Assembly (NCBI GenBank): GCA_947628135.1
Contig: CANQYT010000011.1
Coordinates: 1-64,000 of the forward strand
Reading direction: 5' to 3'
DNA from: an uncultured Clostridia bacterium
GTDB lineage: Bacteria; Bacillota; Clostridia; Christensenellales; CAG-314
DNA: 64,000 nucleotides
In this document: one piece after another, positions 1 to 10,360 of the stretch
How positions within the stretch are numbered: the stretch's first letter is position 1
How the letters are laid out: each line of letters begins with the position of its first letter
The notes under the pieces: model-generated
What the model saw: only the letters and a program-made list of their open reading frames with translations
Database searches by the model: none
What the model was told of the DNA's origin: nothing
Translations under genes and position numbers: made by a program

Positions 1-56
1 TGGTAGACGCCGGCGGAAGAGTGGACAAGTTCAAGAAAAAATACGGCTTGCAATAG
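1..56 (+). CDS. rpmE: 50S ribosomal protein L31, C-terminal end only (gene runs off the left edge)
   Basis: Encodes ...[17 protein letters not shown], identical to the C-terminus of the L31 ORF at 112-312; followed by an intrinsic terminator. Confidence 0.8.
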   Translation, partial: VDAGGRVDKFKKKYGLQ

Positions 57-63
57 TCACCGA

Positions 64-97
64 GAAAACAGCAAAAACGGCTGTTTTCTTTTTTTTT
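64..97 (+). terminator. Rho-independent terminator of first rpmE copy
   Basis: GAAAACAGC-loop-GCTGTTTTC followed by a T run. Confidence 0.8.
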
Positions 98-111
98 GTT
101 TATTTTCCGCT

Positions 112-312
112 ATGCCGTCGCTTGCTGTGTTGCATCAAGCGACTGTTGTATGTGCTTGCGGCGCTACCTTCGAAACCGGCACGACCAAGGATACGGACGT
201 TATCAAGGTGGAGATCTGCAACAAATGTCACCCCTACTTTACGGGTAAACAGAAGTTGGTAGACGCCGGCGGAAGAGTGGACAAGTTCAAGAAAAAATAC
301 GGCTTGCAATAG
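112..312 (+). pseudogene. rpmE: Second, 5'-chimeric copy of ribosomal protein L31
   Basis: [53 protein letters not shown] is L31; the first residues MPSLAVLHQ come from a repeat also present at 402-438, and no Shine-Dalgarno is visible. Confidence 0.6.
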
Positions 313-319
313 TCACCGA

Positions 320-353
320 GAAAACAGCAAAAAAGGCTGTTTTCTTTTTTTTT
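320..353 (+). terminator. Rho-independent terminator of second rpmE copy
   Basis: Same GAAAACAGC/GCTGTTTTC stem and T tract as 64-97. Confidence 0.8.
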
Positions 354-556
354 GTTTGTTAGCCGTTACTATGTTGCTTGATGTTCTTACTTTTTTTACT
401 CCGTCGCTTGCTGTGTTGCATCAAGCGACTGTTGTATGTTTTTTCGGCTTTTTGCAGGGTAAAAGGGTCTGTTTTGGATATTTTTCCGCACCCCGTGTCG
501 CGTTTTTTACATTTCGCGCCCAATGGTATGCTCGTTTTACATTATCTTTCAGACAG

Positions 557-585
557 TTGCAAAATTTTGTCAAAGTTGATATAAT
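557..585 (+). promoter_or_regulatory. sigma-A type promoter for ABC transporter operon
   Basis: TTGCAA - 17 bp - TATAAT. Confidence 0.65.
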
Positions 586-611
586 ACAAAAAAAGTACTA
601 CGGAGGCGAAT

Positions 612-1523
612 ATGGCTACTGTCATCAGCGCCGAAAATCTCACCAAAGTATACAACGGCGTGTGCGTTGTGAACAACGTTACTTTTTCCGTTGAGGAAGG
701 CTCTATCGTCGGTTTGGTGGGGAAAAACGGCGCGGGAAAAACAACTCTTATACGATTGCTTACGGGACTTGTCAATCCCAACGGCGGAAGTTTTCAATTG
801 CTGGGCGGAGCGGCTCGCGCAAGCACGGACGTCGCCGCAATTGTGGAACGCCCGTCGCTGTACAACGACTCGTCCGCAATGGAAAACCTGCGTATACAAT
901 GCAAATTGCTGGGTATCGAAGTCAAATCGGACTACCTTGCGCAAACTCTGCTGATCGTGGGACTTAACCCCAACATTACGCGACCCGTAAAAAACTTTTC
1001 GTTGGGAATGAGACAGCGTCTTGCAATTGCTATGGCGCTTGTGGGACGTCCGAAATTGCTTTTGCTGGACGAACCCACAAACGGGCTCGACCCCGACGGA
1101 ATTGCGCAGATACGCGAAGTACTCGTCAAACTCAACCGCGAAAACGGCGTGACGATATTTATTTCCAGCCATATCCTTTCGGAATTGGAAAAATTGGCGA
1201 ACGTGTTTTACATAATGGACAGAGGAAAACTGCTCAAACACGTGACCGCTGAGGAATTGGCGGGAATGTCGGCGAAAAAATACCGCTTGACGGTGGACAA
1301 AACGGGCATTGCAAAGCAGATACTCGAACAGTTCGGTAAGACGGAAATCGTCAACGCCACTCAAATCGACGTGTTTACCGACGCGCCCGTCACAGAAATA
1401 CTGCGGCAGTTGTCGTCGGCGGACGTAGCGGTGACGGCTCTCAACCAAACGGGCAGCGGTTTGGAGGACTTCTACCTGAAAACCATTGCCGAAGGCGCGC
1501 CTTACGAAGGAGGTATATTGTGA
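612..1523 (+). CDS. ABC transporter ATP-binding protein
   Basis: Walker [19 protein letters not shown]-like signature ([19 protein letters not shown]), Walker [13 protein letters not shown]. Confidence 0.95.
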   Translation: MATVISAENLTKVYNGVCVVNNVTFSVEEGSIVGLVGKNGAGKTTLIRLLTGLVNPNGGSFQLLGGAARASTDVAAIVERPSLYNDSSAMENLRIQCKLLGIEVKSDYLAQTLLIVGLNPNITRPVKNFSLGMRQRLAIAMALVGRPKLLLLDEPTNGLDPDGIAQIREVLVKLNRENGVTIFISSHILSELEKLANVFYIMDRGKLLKHVTAEELAGMSAKKYRLTVDKTGIAKQILEQFGKTEIVNATQIDVFTDAPVTEILRQLSSADVAVTALNQTGSGLEDFYLKTIAEGAPYEGGIL

Positions 1524-2344
1524 CGAATATTCTTTCTACGGAGTTTTACCGTCTGAAAAAGAGCAAAATGTTCTGGGCGCTTTTCGGCATTTCTACGGGG
1601 TTGCCTATCCTTTCTATGCTGCTGTTCATCGCATTTCCGTCGATAATCAACAGTTTCGGCGGAGAAATGGAGGTGGACGGTTGGGATCTTATTCGTTCGC
1701 TCAACATACCTTCGCTTATGCTGAACGAATACGCTTCGCTGCTGCACATCTCGGGGTTGTTCGCCGTGATATGCACAAGTATCTTTTTGAGCAGAGACTT
1801 TTCATACGGCACGTTCCGCAACGTTCTGCTTGCAAATTACAGCCGCTTGCAACTGTATCTGTCGCATCTGGTGATCGCGCTGGTCGTGGGGGCAAGTTTC
1901 CTCGGAGGCTCGATGTTGACGACGTTGGTGTTCAACGGCTCGGTATTCGGCTTTCATAATATGAACGCCTTGCAAGTGTTCACCGCGATAGCGACGGCGT
2001 TTGCATTGGGGTTGGTATCGGTTGCCTTTGCGCAGACGTTGATGTGTATGTTCCTGTTTGCCACACGCAAACTGTCCGTTACCCTCGCCTGCACCATTGT
2101 TATCACTACGTTTTTGCCCGAGATAATGGGCATCATAGTGGAACTTTACGGAATTTTGGGATTGGTGCTTACGGACAACGTCTCGTTAGACTACACCTGG
2201 ATACCTTTCTTCAACGCTCAATTACTGAACGTTGCCGACATAGACGGCGCGTTGGTGGGCAAGATACTTTTGTACAACGTACCCGTCACGGTGTTTTTCG
2301 GCTTTATGGGTTGGGTCGGTTTCCGCAAAAAGGATCTCAAATAG
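1520..2344 (+). CDS. ABC transporter permease
   Basis: Overlaps upstream ATPase stop; multiple hydrophobic segments. Confidence 0.85.
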   Translation: MTNILSTEFYRLKKSKMFWALFGISTGLPILSMLLFIAFPSIINSFGGEMEVDGWDLIRSLNIPSLMLNEYASLLHISGLFAVICTSIFLSRDFSYGTFRNVLLANYSRLQLYLSHLVIALVVGASFLGGSMLTTLVFNGSVFGFHNMNALQVFTAIATAFALGLVSVAFAQTLMCMFLFATRKLSVTLACTIVITTFLPEIMGIIVELYGILGLVLTDNVSLDYTWIPFFNAQLLNVADIDGALVGKILLYNVPVTVFFGFMGWVGFRKKDLK

Positions 2345-2402
2345 TTTTCGGCGAATTATTGGGAATATCCGCGCGGCAAAAAAAATCGACGCGGCACTAC
2401 AA

Positions 2403-2433
2403 AAAATCGACTTACGAATTGCAAGTCGATTTT
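2403..2433. terminator. Bidirectional terminator between convergent ABC genes
   Basis: AAAATCGACTT/AAGTCGATTTT stem flanked by A and T runs. Confidence 0.8.
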
Positions 2434-2463
2434 TTTGTTTTTCAAATTGGGTGGGCGGGCGGG

Positions 2464-5400
2464 TTACTCCGTGCGCAAGGCGACGACGGGGTCTTTCTTG
2501 GCGGCGCTGCGAGAGGGGATAAGCCCCGACAGCATTGTCAGCACCACGCTGATAGCCACCAATATCGCCGCCGCGCCGATGGGCAGCACCGCGTTCAGAT
2601 CGGGTATCATTGTTACGGCGTGCAATATCAGATTGATGGGAATGGTAAGCAGATACGTGACAAGCACTCCCAACAAACCTGCGGCAAAGCCTATGATGAT
2701 GGTTTCGGCGTTGAACATACTCGAAACGTCCCTCTTGGACGCGCCGATCGCGCGCAATATACCAATTTCCTTGGTGCGTTCCTGCACGGATATAAGCGTA
2801 ATTACGCCTATCATTATCGAACTGACGATGAGGGAAATTGCCACAAACGCTATCAATACGTAGGTGACGGCGTCAATAATAGTTGTGACGGCAGACATCA
2901 CAAGGGCGACGAGGTCGGTGTACTGAATTTTTTCCTCCTCGTTGTCGCGAGAGTCGTTGTACTTTTCTATTTCGTCGGCAATTACGTCCTTTGCCGCAAA
3001 ACTCGTGGCATAGATACTCACTCCTACGGGCGTGTTGATATCGACGTTGGAAAGCAGCGCCAGATTGCCCTCGTAAGTGGCGGAGGACATCTGTTCATTG
3101 TCGTAGTAGACGGCTATCTGATCGTCCGTCTTGCCGGAAAGCGCGCCATCCAATTCGCCCTTCTGCTCCTCTTGCGGCAAATTGTTGAATTCCTGCCGCC
3201 GCTGATTCAAGCTGTTGGCAAAGGACACTAACATCATCTTTGTCTGTCCGTCGGGAATTGTGTCCGTTTTCCCCGCCTGCGCAAGTTTCACCATAGACAC
3301 CATTTGCGAGCGAATAAAGTTGAGAATCTGTTCGTCGGTTTTTCCCGCAAAAAAGGACAGCATAGTCGACTCGTTCATATTCATAGCCTCCGCCAATTGC
3401 TCCGCAACAACTTGGGCGAGAGTCTTGTCCTCGGTCACTTGCGACTTTATCATAGTGATGAGGGGTTCGACGGAATCCAACCGCTGAATATTCCAATAGG
3501 CTTCCCGCTTGTTGTCGAAACTCAACGCTTCGTAGTACGCCCTGAAAGCATCCGCTTTGCTTGCGTTGTCGGCGTTAACGTCGCCGAGGATACCGAACGC
3601 TTTGCCGCTGAAAATATCCACGTCGGGTCTGCTCTTTTGCTCTATTACGGCGGGGGTGCCCTCGGAACGCGTTATCATATATTCCGTAAGCGCCGAAGTG
3701 TAGGCGATAGAGCCCGTGTGAAGAATGGATGTGGACTCGTCTTTTGCCCATACGATACCGGAAATTTCGATGGGGACGCTAGCGTCTTTGTCGTCGAAAA
3801 GTTCCTGCAATTTGTAGGGTTGGGCGTGGTCGCCTTCCGTTATGTCGTACCAGATACCGTCGGCGGCGGGCGCATAGAGATAGCCGTTGAGTATCATACG
3901 GCAGTCGGTTTTCATTATGTCGTCGAAACTCCACGAGCGAAGATTGGACTTGTCGGGGGCTTTTCCGCTGTCAACGTCGGCGTACAGTTGGTCAAGATAG
4001 TCGTTGCCCAACAATCCCAGCGTAACCAACGCCATATCGCTCACTTCCATATTTTTGTTTACCACAAGCACGGCTTGATTGTACTCTTTGGGCCACTCGC
4101 CGTAAATTTCGTATTGATCTTTTATCAATTGGTTGACGAAACCGCCGTCGGGATCGGCAAGCATTTCCTGCCAGATGTTCATAGAAAACCGCGCCATAGA
4201 TTGCATATAGCCGCCCATAGCCGACTGAATGTTGCTGCCCAACAGACGGGGAACTATCTCGTTCATTTTCTTGGAGACGCTGGCTTCTTCCACGTTGCCT
4301 TCCACCGTCTTGGAGAACACCCTCATATCCGCGTCGTATTGGTACTGAACGCCCGCAACGGCTTCGTGCAGCGCTCCGCCCTCTTTTATCGCGTTGTCAA
4401 GGTATTCTTCTTTGAAGGTTTTCAAATCGTTGGATATGCCGACCGAACTCTTGATGACGTTGGCAACGTTGTAAATAAGCGTGCTGTTGTAAACGGTGTG
4501 TTCTTCACGATCGGGGTTGCCGTTTTTGCTGTCCTCGCTGTCGATGTTGTTCATCATCGTACTTACCAGACTTGACAAGTCCATAGCCGTGGATTCTATC
4601 GTGAGGGGGTAACTCGCAAGCGTTCGTTCCTCGGTGATGTGAATGTAGTTGGTCGTTCCCTGGCTTACGGCAAGTATCAAGGCAATGCCTATTATGCCGA
4701 TGCTGCCCGCAAACGAAGTTAGCACCGTACGCCCTTTCTTGGTGAACAAGTTGTTGAGAGACAGTTTGAACGCCGTCCAGAAAGACATAGAAGAACGCTT
4801 TTTCTTTGGTTTGCGCTTCTTGGCGGGGGCGGCGGTTTTGCCGTCCGAAGCGTCCTGCGCCGCCTCGACGGGCTGTTCGTCCGCATTGGCGCGTTCTTCC
4901 GCTTGTTTTTCCGCGGCGTATTCCTCTGCGGTAAGAGGAGCGCTGTCACCCACTATCACCCCGTCCAGAATGCGGATAATGCGCGACGAATACTGTTCGG
5001 CGAGTTCTGGGTTGTGAGTGACCATAATTACCAAACGGTCGCGGGACATTTCTTTGAGAAGTTCCATTATCTGAATGCCCGTTTCCGTGTCCAGCGCGCC
5101 CGTGGGCTCGTCCGCGAGAATTATGTCGGGGTCGTTGACGAGAGCGCGCGCTATCGCTACGCGCTGCATTTGTCCGCCGCTGAGTTGGTTGGGACGTTTG
5201 TTTATATGTTCCCCCAAGCCCACCTTTTTCAACGCTTCTTCGGCGCGAGGTTTGCGCTCGTTAAGCGGAACGCCCGCAAGAGTAAGCGCCAATTCGACGT
5301 TTTTGAGTACCGTCTGGTGGGGGATAAGATTGTAAGTCTGAAACACAAACCCTATCGTATGATTGCGGTAGGTGTCCCAATCGCGATCCTTGTAGTTTGT

Positions 5401-5607
5401 CGTGGATACGCCGTCGATGATAAGATCGCCCGTAGTGTACTTGTCCAGACCGCCGATGATGTTGAGCAGCGTTGTCTTGCCGCAGCCGCTCGGACCGAGT
5501 ACGGATACAAATTCGCTTCTGCGAAATTGCAGGTCCACGCCTTTCAACGCGTGTACCGTGGAGGAGGCTACGGGATAGTCTTTTACGATTTGCTTTAATT
5601 CCAGCAT
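2464..5607 (-). CDS. MacB-type ABC transporter, fused ATP-binding and FtsX-like permease (1047 aa)
   Basis: [52 protein letters not shown]-terminal FtsX-like region [15 protein letters not shown]. Confidence 0.95.
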   Translation of the reverse strand: MLELKQIVKDYPVASSTVHALKGVDLQFRRSEFVSVLGPSGCGKTTLLNIIGGLDKYTTGDLIIDGVSTTNYKDRDWDTYRNHTIGFVFQTYNLIPHQTVLKNVELALTLAGVPLNERKPRAEEALKKVGLGEHINKRPNQLSGGQMQRVAIARALVNDPDIILADEPTGALDTETGIQIMELLKEMSRDRLVIMVTHNPELAEQYSSRIIRILDGVIVGDSAPLTAEEYAAEKQAEERANADEQPVEAAQDASDGKTAAPAKKRKPKKKRSSMSFWTAFKLSLNNLFTKKGRTVLTSFAGSIGIIGIALILAVSQGTTNYIHITEERTLASYPLTIESTAMDLSSLVSTMMNNIDSEDSKNGNPDREEHTVYNSTLIYNVANVIKSSVGISNDLKTFKEEYLDNAIKEGGALHEAVAGVQYQYDADMRVFSKTVEGNVEEASVSKKMNEIVPRLLGSNIQSAMGGYMQSMARFSMNIWQEMLADPDGGFVNQLIKDQYEIYGEWPKEYNQAVLVVNKNMEVSDMALVTLGLLGNDYLDQLYADVDSGKAPDKSNLRSWSFDDIMKTDCRMILNGYLYAPAADGIWYDITEGDHAQPYKLQELFDDKDASVPIEISGIVWAKDESTSILHTGSIAYTSALTEYMITRSEGTPAVIEQKSRPDVDIFSGKAFGILGDVNADNASKADAFRAYYEALSFDNKREAYWNIQRLDSVEPLITMIKSQVTEDKTLAQVVAEQLAEAMNMNESTMLSFFAGKTDEQILNFIRSQMVSMVKLAQAGKTDTIPDGQTKMMLVSFANSLNQRRQEFNNLPQEEQKGELDGALSGKTDDQIAVYYDNEQMSSATYEGNLALLSNVDINTPVGVSIYATSFAAKDVIADEIEKYNDSRDNEEEKIQYTDLVALVMSAVTTIIDAVTYVLIAFVAISLIVSSIMIGVITLISVQERTKEIGILRAIGASKRDVSSMFNAETIIIGFAAGLLGVLVTYLLTIPINLILHAVTMIPDLNAVLPIGAAAILVAISVVLTMLSGLIPSRSAAKKDPVVALRTE

Positions 5608-5710
5608 ATTTGTTCCTCACAGCAAATTAGTTCAAAATTGAACGAATTGATAATAACATATTATTCCGTTGTTGTCAAACTTTTGTGCGGGAAATATCCC
5701 GCATAGCGGC

Positions 5711-6349
5711 TCATTCGTCCGAATCTGCCGCCGTCTGTTGCGCGGGATCGCCGCGTTTACTTGAAAAAGCGGGCGTATCGGGTAGGTATTTTACCAAAAT
5801 TCCTCCGCGCTGCATTGCAAACAGCAAAGCGGGGATAAGCGTGATTTGCAAAATGAGTCCCGCCCAAGTGTTGGCGAAGGTGTTGCCGAGGCTTATGAGA
5901 AAAGCGGTAAACGTCGTAGAGCCCTCTATCGCAAGCACCACCGCTCCCACCGAGGCGTTTACGAGACGTCCCGCGACCATAGCGACGATCATCGCAAGCA
6001 CGGAGGCGAAACGGTTTGTCGTGCGGTTTTTTAGGAAAACCTTGCGCAAAAGACCCGTTACCGCACCGTAAACGGCAAGTTCGAATATCATCGGTATCAG
6101 ACCGTTGGGGAAAGGAGGTCTCGCCCCGCCCGAAGCGAGGAAAGACATCAGCGGCGTTACCACACCGCATATCAACCCCAATATCGGACCGCACATAATT
6201 CCGCACAGCAGCACGGGGAAGTGCATAGGGCTGAACAAAGTCGCTATTTTCTGACCGCCCAACATATGAAACGCCGAAGCCGCTATCACTCCCATTGCGG
6301 CGAGCATTGCCGTTGTAACTACGTTCAAAGTCGTAAATCTGCTTTTCAT
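5711..6349 (-). CDS. ECF transporter S component family protein
   Basis: Small membrane protein, MLAAMGVIAASAFH...FPVLLCGIMCGPILGLICGVVTPLMSF pattern of ECF S components. Confidence 0.75.
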   Translation of the reverse strand: MKSRFTTLNVVTTAMLAAMGVIAASAFHMLGGQKIATLFSPMHFPVLLCGIMCGPILGLICGVVTPLMSFLASGGARPPFPNGLIPMIFELAVYGAVTGLLRKVFLKNRTTNRFASVLAMIVAMVAGRLVNASVGAVVLAIEGSTTFTAFLISLGNTFANTWAGLILQITLIPALLFAMQRGGILVKYLPDTPAFSSKRGDPAQQTAADSDE

Positions 6350-6411
6350 TGTAATTTCCCAAAAGCGTCCGCCGTTTTTTTTGCCGCAGAACGCTTTGTT
6401 ACGCGTCGTTT

Positions 6412-8067
6412 TCAGTTGAAAAATTTGTCCGTTTGCCCTTTGATAGCCTCAAAACGCGCGCCGTTGCCCGTTTCCTCCCCTTTTACCGTGACGTAGCACT
6501 TGACGAGAGGTTCTGTTCCGCTGGGGCGCACTATCAACTGACTACCGTCCTCACTGTTGAAACGAAGCACGTCCGCTTTGGGCAAAGCGTACTTTGTTTG
6601 CGTGAGGAAATCGCAACGGTCGATGACGGGACTGTCTCCCAAACGTTCAAAGGGACGTTGGCGCAACTCCGTCAAAAGACGTTCCTTGTCCTGCGCGCCG
6701 CTCAAACCGTCGAAACGGTAACTTACAGTGCGTTGAAGATAGTGTCCGTAGGCGGCGTACAATTCCGCAAGGCGGTCGGCAAGAGTTTTGCCGCGCGCTT
6801 TCCACAGCGCCGCGCACTCCGCCGTAAGCAACGCCGCGACGACTCCGTCCTTGTCCCGTACGTAACTGCCCTTCAAGTAGCCGCAGCTTTCCTCGAAGCC
6901 GAACATATACCGCTCGGTATGTCCTTCTTTTTCCAAAGAGGCGATGACGTTGCCGATATATTTGAACCCCGTCAGCACACTGCGCACTTCCGCGCCGTAA
7001 TTGCACGCGATGGCGTCCAACATAGGGGTGGTGACTATCGTCCGCACCAACACCGGCTTGTCGGGCAGGGTGTGCGCGGCTTTCGCCTCGGCAAGTATGC
7101 AGTCGGCAAGCAACACGCCCACTTCGTTTCCCGTCAGTTGACGGAAAGTTTTGCCGTCGCGCACAGCCACCCCCAAACGGTCGCAGTCGGGGTCGTTGGC
7201 GATGACTATGTCCGCAAGGGACTGTTTTGCGAGAGTTGTCGCAAGGGCGAGCGTTTCTATCTTTTCCGGGTTGGGGTAGGGGCAGGTGGGAAAATTGCCG
7301 TCGGGAAGGGCTTGTTCCTCTACCACCGTCAAATCGGTAACGCCAGCAAGCCGAAGCGTTTGCGGCACAATGCGGTGACCCGCGCCGTTGAGCGGGGTGT
7401 AAACCACTTTAAGCGAGGCGAGGGAAGTATTCGTCATACGTTCGCGCAATACGCAGTTAACGTACTGCGATTCCGTTTCGTCGTCGGTGTACCGCACAAG
7501 ACCGCCTTCGTACTCCCGGAAATTCGGCAGCGGTCTCTCGAAAAGTTTCACCCCGTCGATGAAACGCGTAACTTCGTCCGCGTCCTCGTCCAGCAGTTGA
7601 CAGCCGTTTGCGTCGTACACCTTGTAACCGTTGTACTCCGACGGGTTGTGACTTGCGGTGACGTTTACGCCCACGTCGCAGTGCAGTGTGCGCACCAAAA
7701 AAGACAAATACGGGGTGGGCATACACTCGCGCGTGATGTACACGGCGACGCCGTGGCTTGCCAACGTGGCAGCCGCCAATTGACTGAAAAGTTTGCTGTT
7801 GTTGCGCGAATCGTATGTTATCGCGGCGGTGCGCATACCTTTCGCGGACATATAGCGCGCAAGTCCTTCCGTTGCGCGGTAAACGGTGTAAACGTTCATT
7901 CGCGCAGTGCCCGCCGACATAATGCCGCGAAGCCCCGCCGTGCCGAACGTCAATTCGCCGCCGAACGCTTCTTTGCGTTCCTCCTCGCTCATAGCGCGCA
8001 GTTGTTGGGCAATCTGCGGATCGTCCGCCTTGTCAAGCCATTCGTTGTAACTGTCGATGTAATTCAT
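6412..8067 (-). CDS. Phospho-sugar mutase (phosphoglucomutase/phosphomannomutase family)
   Basis: GTAGLRG, TASHNPSEYNGYK, DPDCDRLG, GFEESCGYLKG, RPSGTEPLVKCY motifs. Confidence 0.95.
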   Translation of the reverse strand: MNYIDSYNEWLDKADDPQIAQQLRAMSEEERKEAFGGELTFGTAGLRGIMSAGTARMNVYTVYRATEGLARYMSAKGMRTAAITYDSRNNSKLFSQLAAATLASHGVAVYITRECMPTPYLSFLVRTLHCDVGVNVTASHNPSEYNGYKVYDANGCQLLDEDADEVTRFIDGVKLFERPLPNFREYEGGLVRYTDDETESQYVNCVLRERMTNTSLASLKVVYTPLNGAGHRIVPQTLRLAGVTDLTVVEEQALPDGNFPTCPYPNPEKIETLALATTLAKQSLADIVIANDPDCDRLGVAVRDGKTFRQLTGNEVGVLLADCILAEAKAAHTLPDKPVLVRTIVTTPMLDAIACNYGAEVRSVLTGFKYIGNVIASLEKEGHTERYMFGFEESCGYLKGSYVRDKDGVVAALLTAECAALWKARGKTLADRLAELYAAYGHYLQRTVSYRFDGLSGAQDKERLLTELRQRPFERLGDSPVIDRCDFLTQTKYALPKADVLRFNSEDGSQLIVRPSGTEPLVKCYVTVKGEETGNGARFEAIKGQTDKFFN

Positions 8068-8079
8068 ACCATATCTCCG

Positions 8080-9318
8080 TCATTTGACCGTTACGCTGTC
8101 CACGCCCGCAAGCGTGCAGGATAAAAACGCCGTCAGCGCTTTGCGCATAGTGTCCAGATCTTCTGTTCCGCAAGTTTCGCAAGCGGAATGCATAGCAAGT
8201 TGCGCAATGCCTATGTCGCACACTTTCATTCCCAATTCTCGCGCGGTAATCAGCCCCAAGGTGCTTCCGCCGGACAATTCGCTGTTGTTGTACAGGTCCT
8301 GATAGGGCAGAGAGACGTCCTCCATCAGCCGTTTGAACACCGCCGCGCTCAACCCGTCGGTGGCATAGTTGACGTGATGTTTTACTATTACGCCGCCGTT
8401 CATACGGCATCTGTACTGCGGGTCGTGTTTTTCCGCGTGAGCGGGGTGCGCCGCGTGACCGTTGTCCACGGACAGCACCATACCGTTTTCCGAGGCGTAA
8501 AGGCGCTCGGTGGGGGTGAGTTCCAACGCCGAAACGATACCGTCGAGGACCTGCCGAAGAAAACTCGGCGCGCCTTGCCGCGTTCCGCTGCCCGTTTCTT
8601 CGTTGTCGAGGCAGGCTACCACGGCTATGTCCTGCGGTTCTGCGTCCACAAGCGCGTAGAGAGAATTGTACACGTTGGTAAGATTGTCCAAACGCGCCGA
8701 ACACAGAAATTCGTTATGTACGCCGCATTCGAACGCGTCGGAAGCGGGCACTACGTACAGATCCGCGTCCAACACGCGCCTGTCGGTGAGACTTGCGTAC
8801 AGTTGCGCCTCGCCCTGCGCAAACAGCGGCAAAAGGTCTTTTTGCACGTTGAGAAGAGGTTTTTCGTTGGATTCGCGATTGAGATGTATCGCGAGGCTGG
8901 GTATCACCACGTTGTAGTCGCTCACTGCGAGGATAGGTTCGACGCCGTCCGCCGTTTCCGTAAGCAACCGTCCCGCCACCTTCATCTGACGGTCGAAGTA
9001 ACTGTACAGCAAACCGCCGCCGTATTTTTCCGTGTTGAGGCGTTTCAAACCCTCGTTTTCTATCAGTCGGTCGCCCTTTATCTTGAACGACGGGCTGTCG
9101 GTGTGACTGACCTCCACGTTGAACACGTTGGACTGTCCCAAACAAAACGCCACTACCGAACTGCCGTTACGCGTTACGAAGTAACTGCCGCCCCGCTCCA
9201 ACTGCCAACCGTCTCCGAGAGTAAGTTGCACAAACCCTGCCTCTTTGAGAATTTCGCAGGCGTTTGCCGTGGCGTGATAGGCAGTGTAACTGCTATCCAA
9301 AAAATCTTTCAATCTCAT
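8080..9318 (-). CDS. M18 family aminopeptidase
   Basis: EVSHTDSPSFKIK, CLDNEETGSGTRQGA, GGSTLGLITARELG motifs. Confidence 0.92.
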   Translation of the reverse strand: MRLKDFLDSSYTAYHATANACEILKEAGFVQLTLGDGWQLERGGSYFVTRNGSSVVAFCLGQSNVFNVEVSHTDSPSFKIKGDRLIENEGLKRLNTEKYGGGLLYSYFDRQMKVAGRLLTETADGVEPILAVSDYNVVIPSLAIHLNRESNEKPLLNVQKDLLPLFAQGEAQLYASLTDRRVLDADLYVVPASDAFECGVHNEFLCSARLDNLTNVYNSLYALVDAEPQDIAVVACLDNEETGSGTRQGAPSFLRQVLDGIVSALELTPTERLYASENGMVLSVDNGHAAHPAHAEKHDPQYRCRMNGGVIVKHHVNYATDGLSAAVFKRLMEDVSLPYQDLYNNSELSGGSTLGLITARELGMKVCDIGIAQLAMHSACETCGTEDLDTMRKALTAFLSCTLAGVDSVTVK

Positions 9319-9337
9319 ATTTTACAAACCTCCTCGG

Positions 9338-10213
9338 TTATTTTTGCATAGAAACGCAACGTACTATGTGTTGGGCGTACGCCCGTCCGACGTTGAAGCC
9401 CGTTACCTGTTCCATTTTTTCGAACATCGCGTTGCTGTTGAGTTCGCACAATTTCGGCGGATCTGTAAGCAGTACGTCCGCTCCGCAGAAATCCAACCCG
9501 ACGATACGCGCGGCTTTTTCGCACATAGCGGCAATATCGGGCGGCACGTCCGCTTTTTCGCAAACTGCTCCCAACGCCGCGTTGGAACGAAAATCGCCGC
9601 TGTTTTTGCGTATCATTGCGCAAACAGCCTTGCCGCCGATGACTATCACGCGCATATCCCTGCCGCAACTTGCGCTTTCGTAGCGCTGCAACAGATAGGG
9701 CTCGGTCTTGACGGAATCCAAGACGGATCTGAGTTGTTGCTCGTCGCCGCACAAATACACCTGCTCGCCGAAACTGCCGTGACACTTCTTGACGACGACG
9801 GGCAGACCCAACTCGGAGACAACGCGTTGGACGTAAGTTTGCGAACAGACGGCGGCGGGGTTGTAACACAACGGACCGGCTATCGAGTCGGGCATAGGTA
9901 TGCCGCTGTTTGCGAGGGTGACGTGGGTGAGCATTTTGTCGTCGCAAATTTCCGTGGCGGCGGCGCGGTTGAACAGGCGGATACCCGCTTTTTCCAACAG
10001 CCTCGCCGCAATGCGATCCTTGTCGAAGTACAGCACAAAGTCCGTTTCGAGGGCGCAACGCACCTTTCCGTGCGCAACGTACGCCGCAAAACCGTCGTTT
10101 TCCGCCACCGAAACCTCAACGCCCAAAGCGGAGAGTTCTTCCCGCATACGTTCCGTCTTGCGCCGTTGCACGGGATAAACGTCGTATGGGTTTACTAAAA
10201 TCGTGCCTTTCAT
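9338..10213 (-). CDS. RimK-like ATP-grasp ligase
   Basis: ATP-grasp pattern LPVVVKKCHGSFGEQVYLC, GRDMRVIVIGGKAVCAMIRK; FCGADVLLTDPPKLCELNSN; start chosen at MKGTILVN. Confidence 0.85.
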   Translation of the reverse strand: MKGTILVNPYDVYPVQRRKTERMREELSALGVEVSVAENDGFAAYVAHGKVRCALETDFVLYFDKDRIAARLLEKAGIRLFNRAAATEICDDKMLTHVTLANSGIPMPDSIAGPLCYNPAAVCSQTYVQRVVSELGLPVVVKKCHGSFGEQVYLCGDEQQLRSVLDSVKTEPYLLQRYESASCGRDMRVIVIGGKAVCAMIRKNSGDFRSNAALGAVCEKADVPPDIAAMCEKAARIVGLDFCGADVLLTDPPKLCELNSNAMFEKMEQVTGFNVGRAYAQHIVRCVSMQK

Positions 10214-10312
10214 AACATAATAGTATACTATAAACAAACAATGCAGTCAAGATAATGAACAATTGTCCGTCGGAAATCGGGTTTTAGTGTCAGTAAATTC
10301 TTCGCTGCCGAC

Positions 10313-10346
10313 AAAAAAACGTCCCGCAAGCAAAAACGAGACGTTT
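10313..10346 (-). terminator. Terminator of gerA operon
   Basis: AAACGTC/GACGTTT stem, T run on minus strand. Confidence 0.6.
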
Positions 10347-10360
10347 GAAAAAAAGAAAAA

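Noticed and set aside
356-694. 112-aa ORF after rpmE
   Set aside because: Starts in the duplicated repeat and runs through the ABC operon promoter and into the ABC gene in another frame.
570-1448. Long antisense ORFs over known genes (also 3304-4575, 6433-8124, 11217-12668, 12650-14032, 15074-16690, 37062-38918, 54232-55389, 57898-59349)
   Set aside because: Shadow ORFs: low-complexity, basic or His/Arg-rich translations with no family features, fully overlapping well-supported genes. They arise from codon usage that avoids reverse-strand stops.
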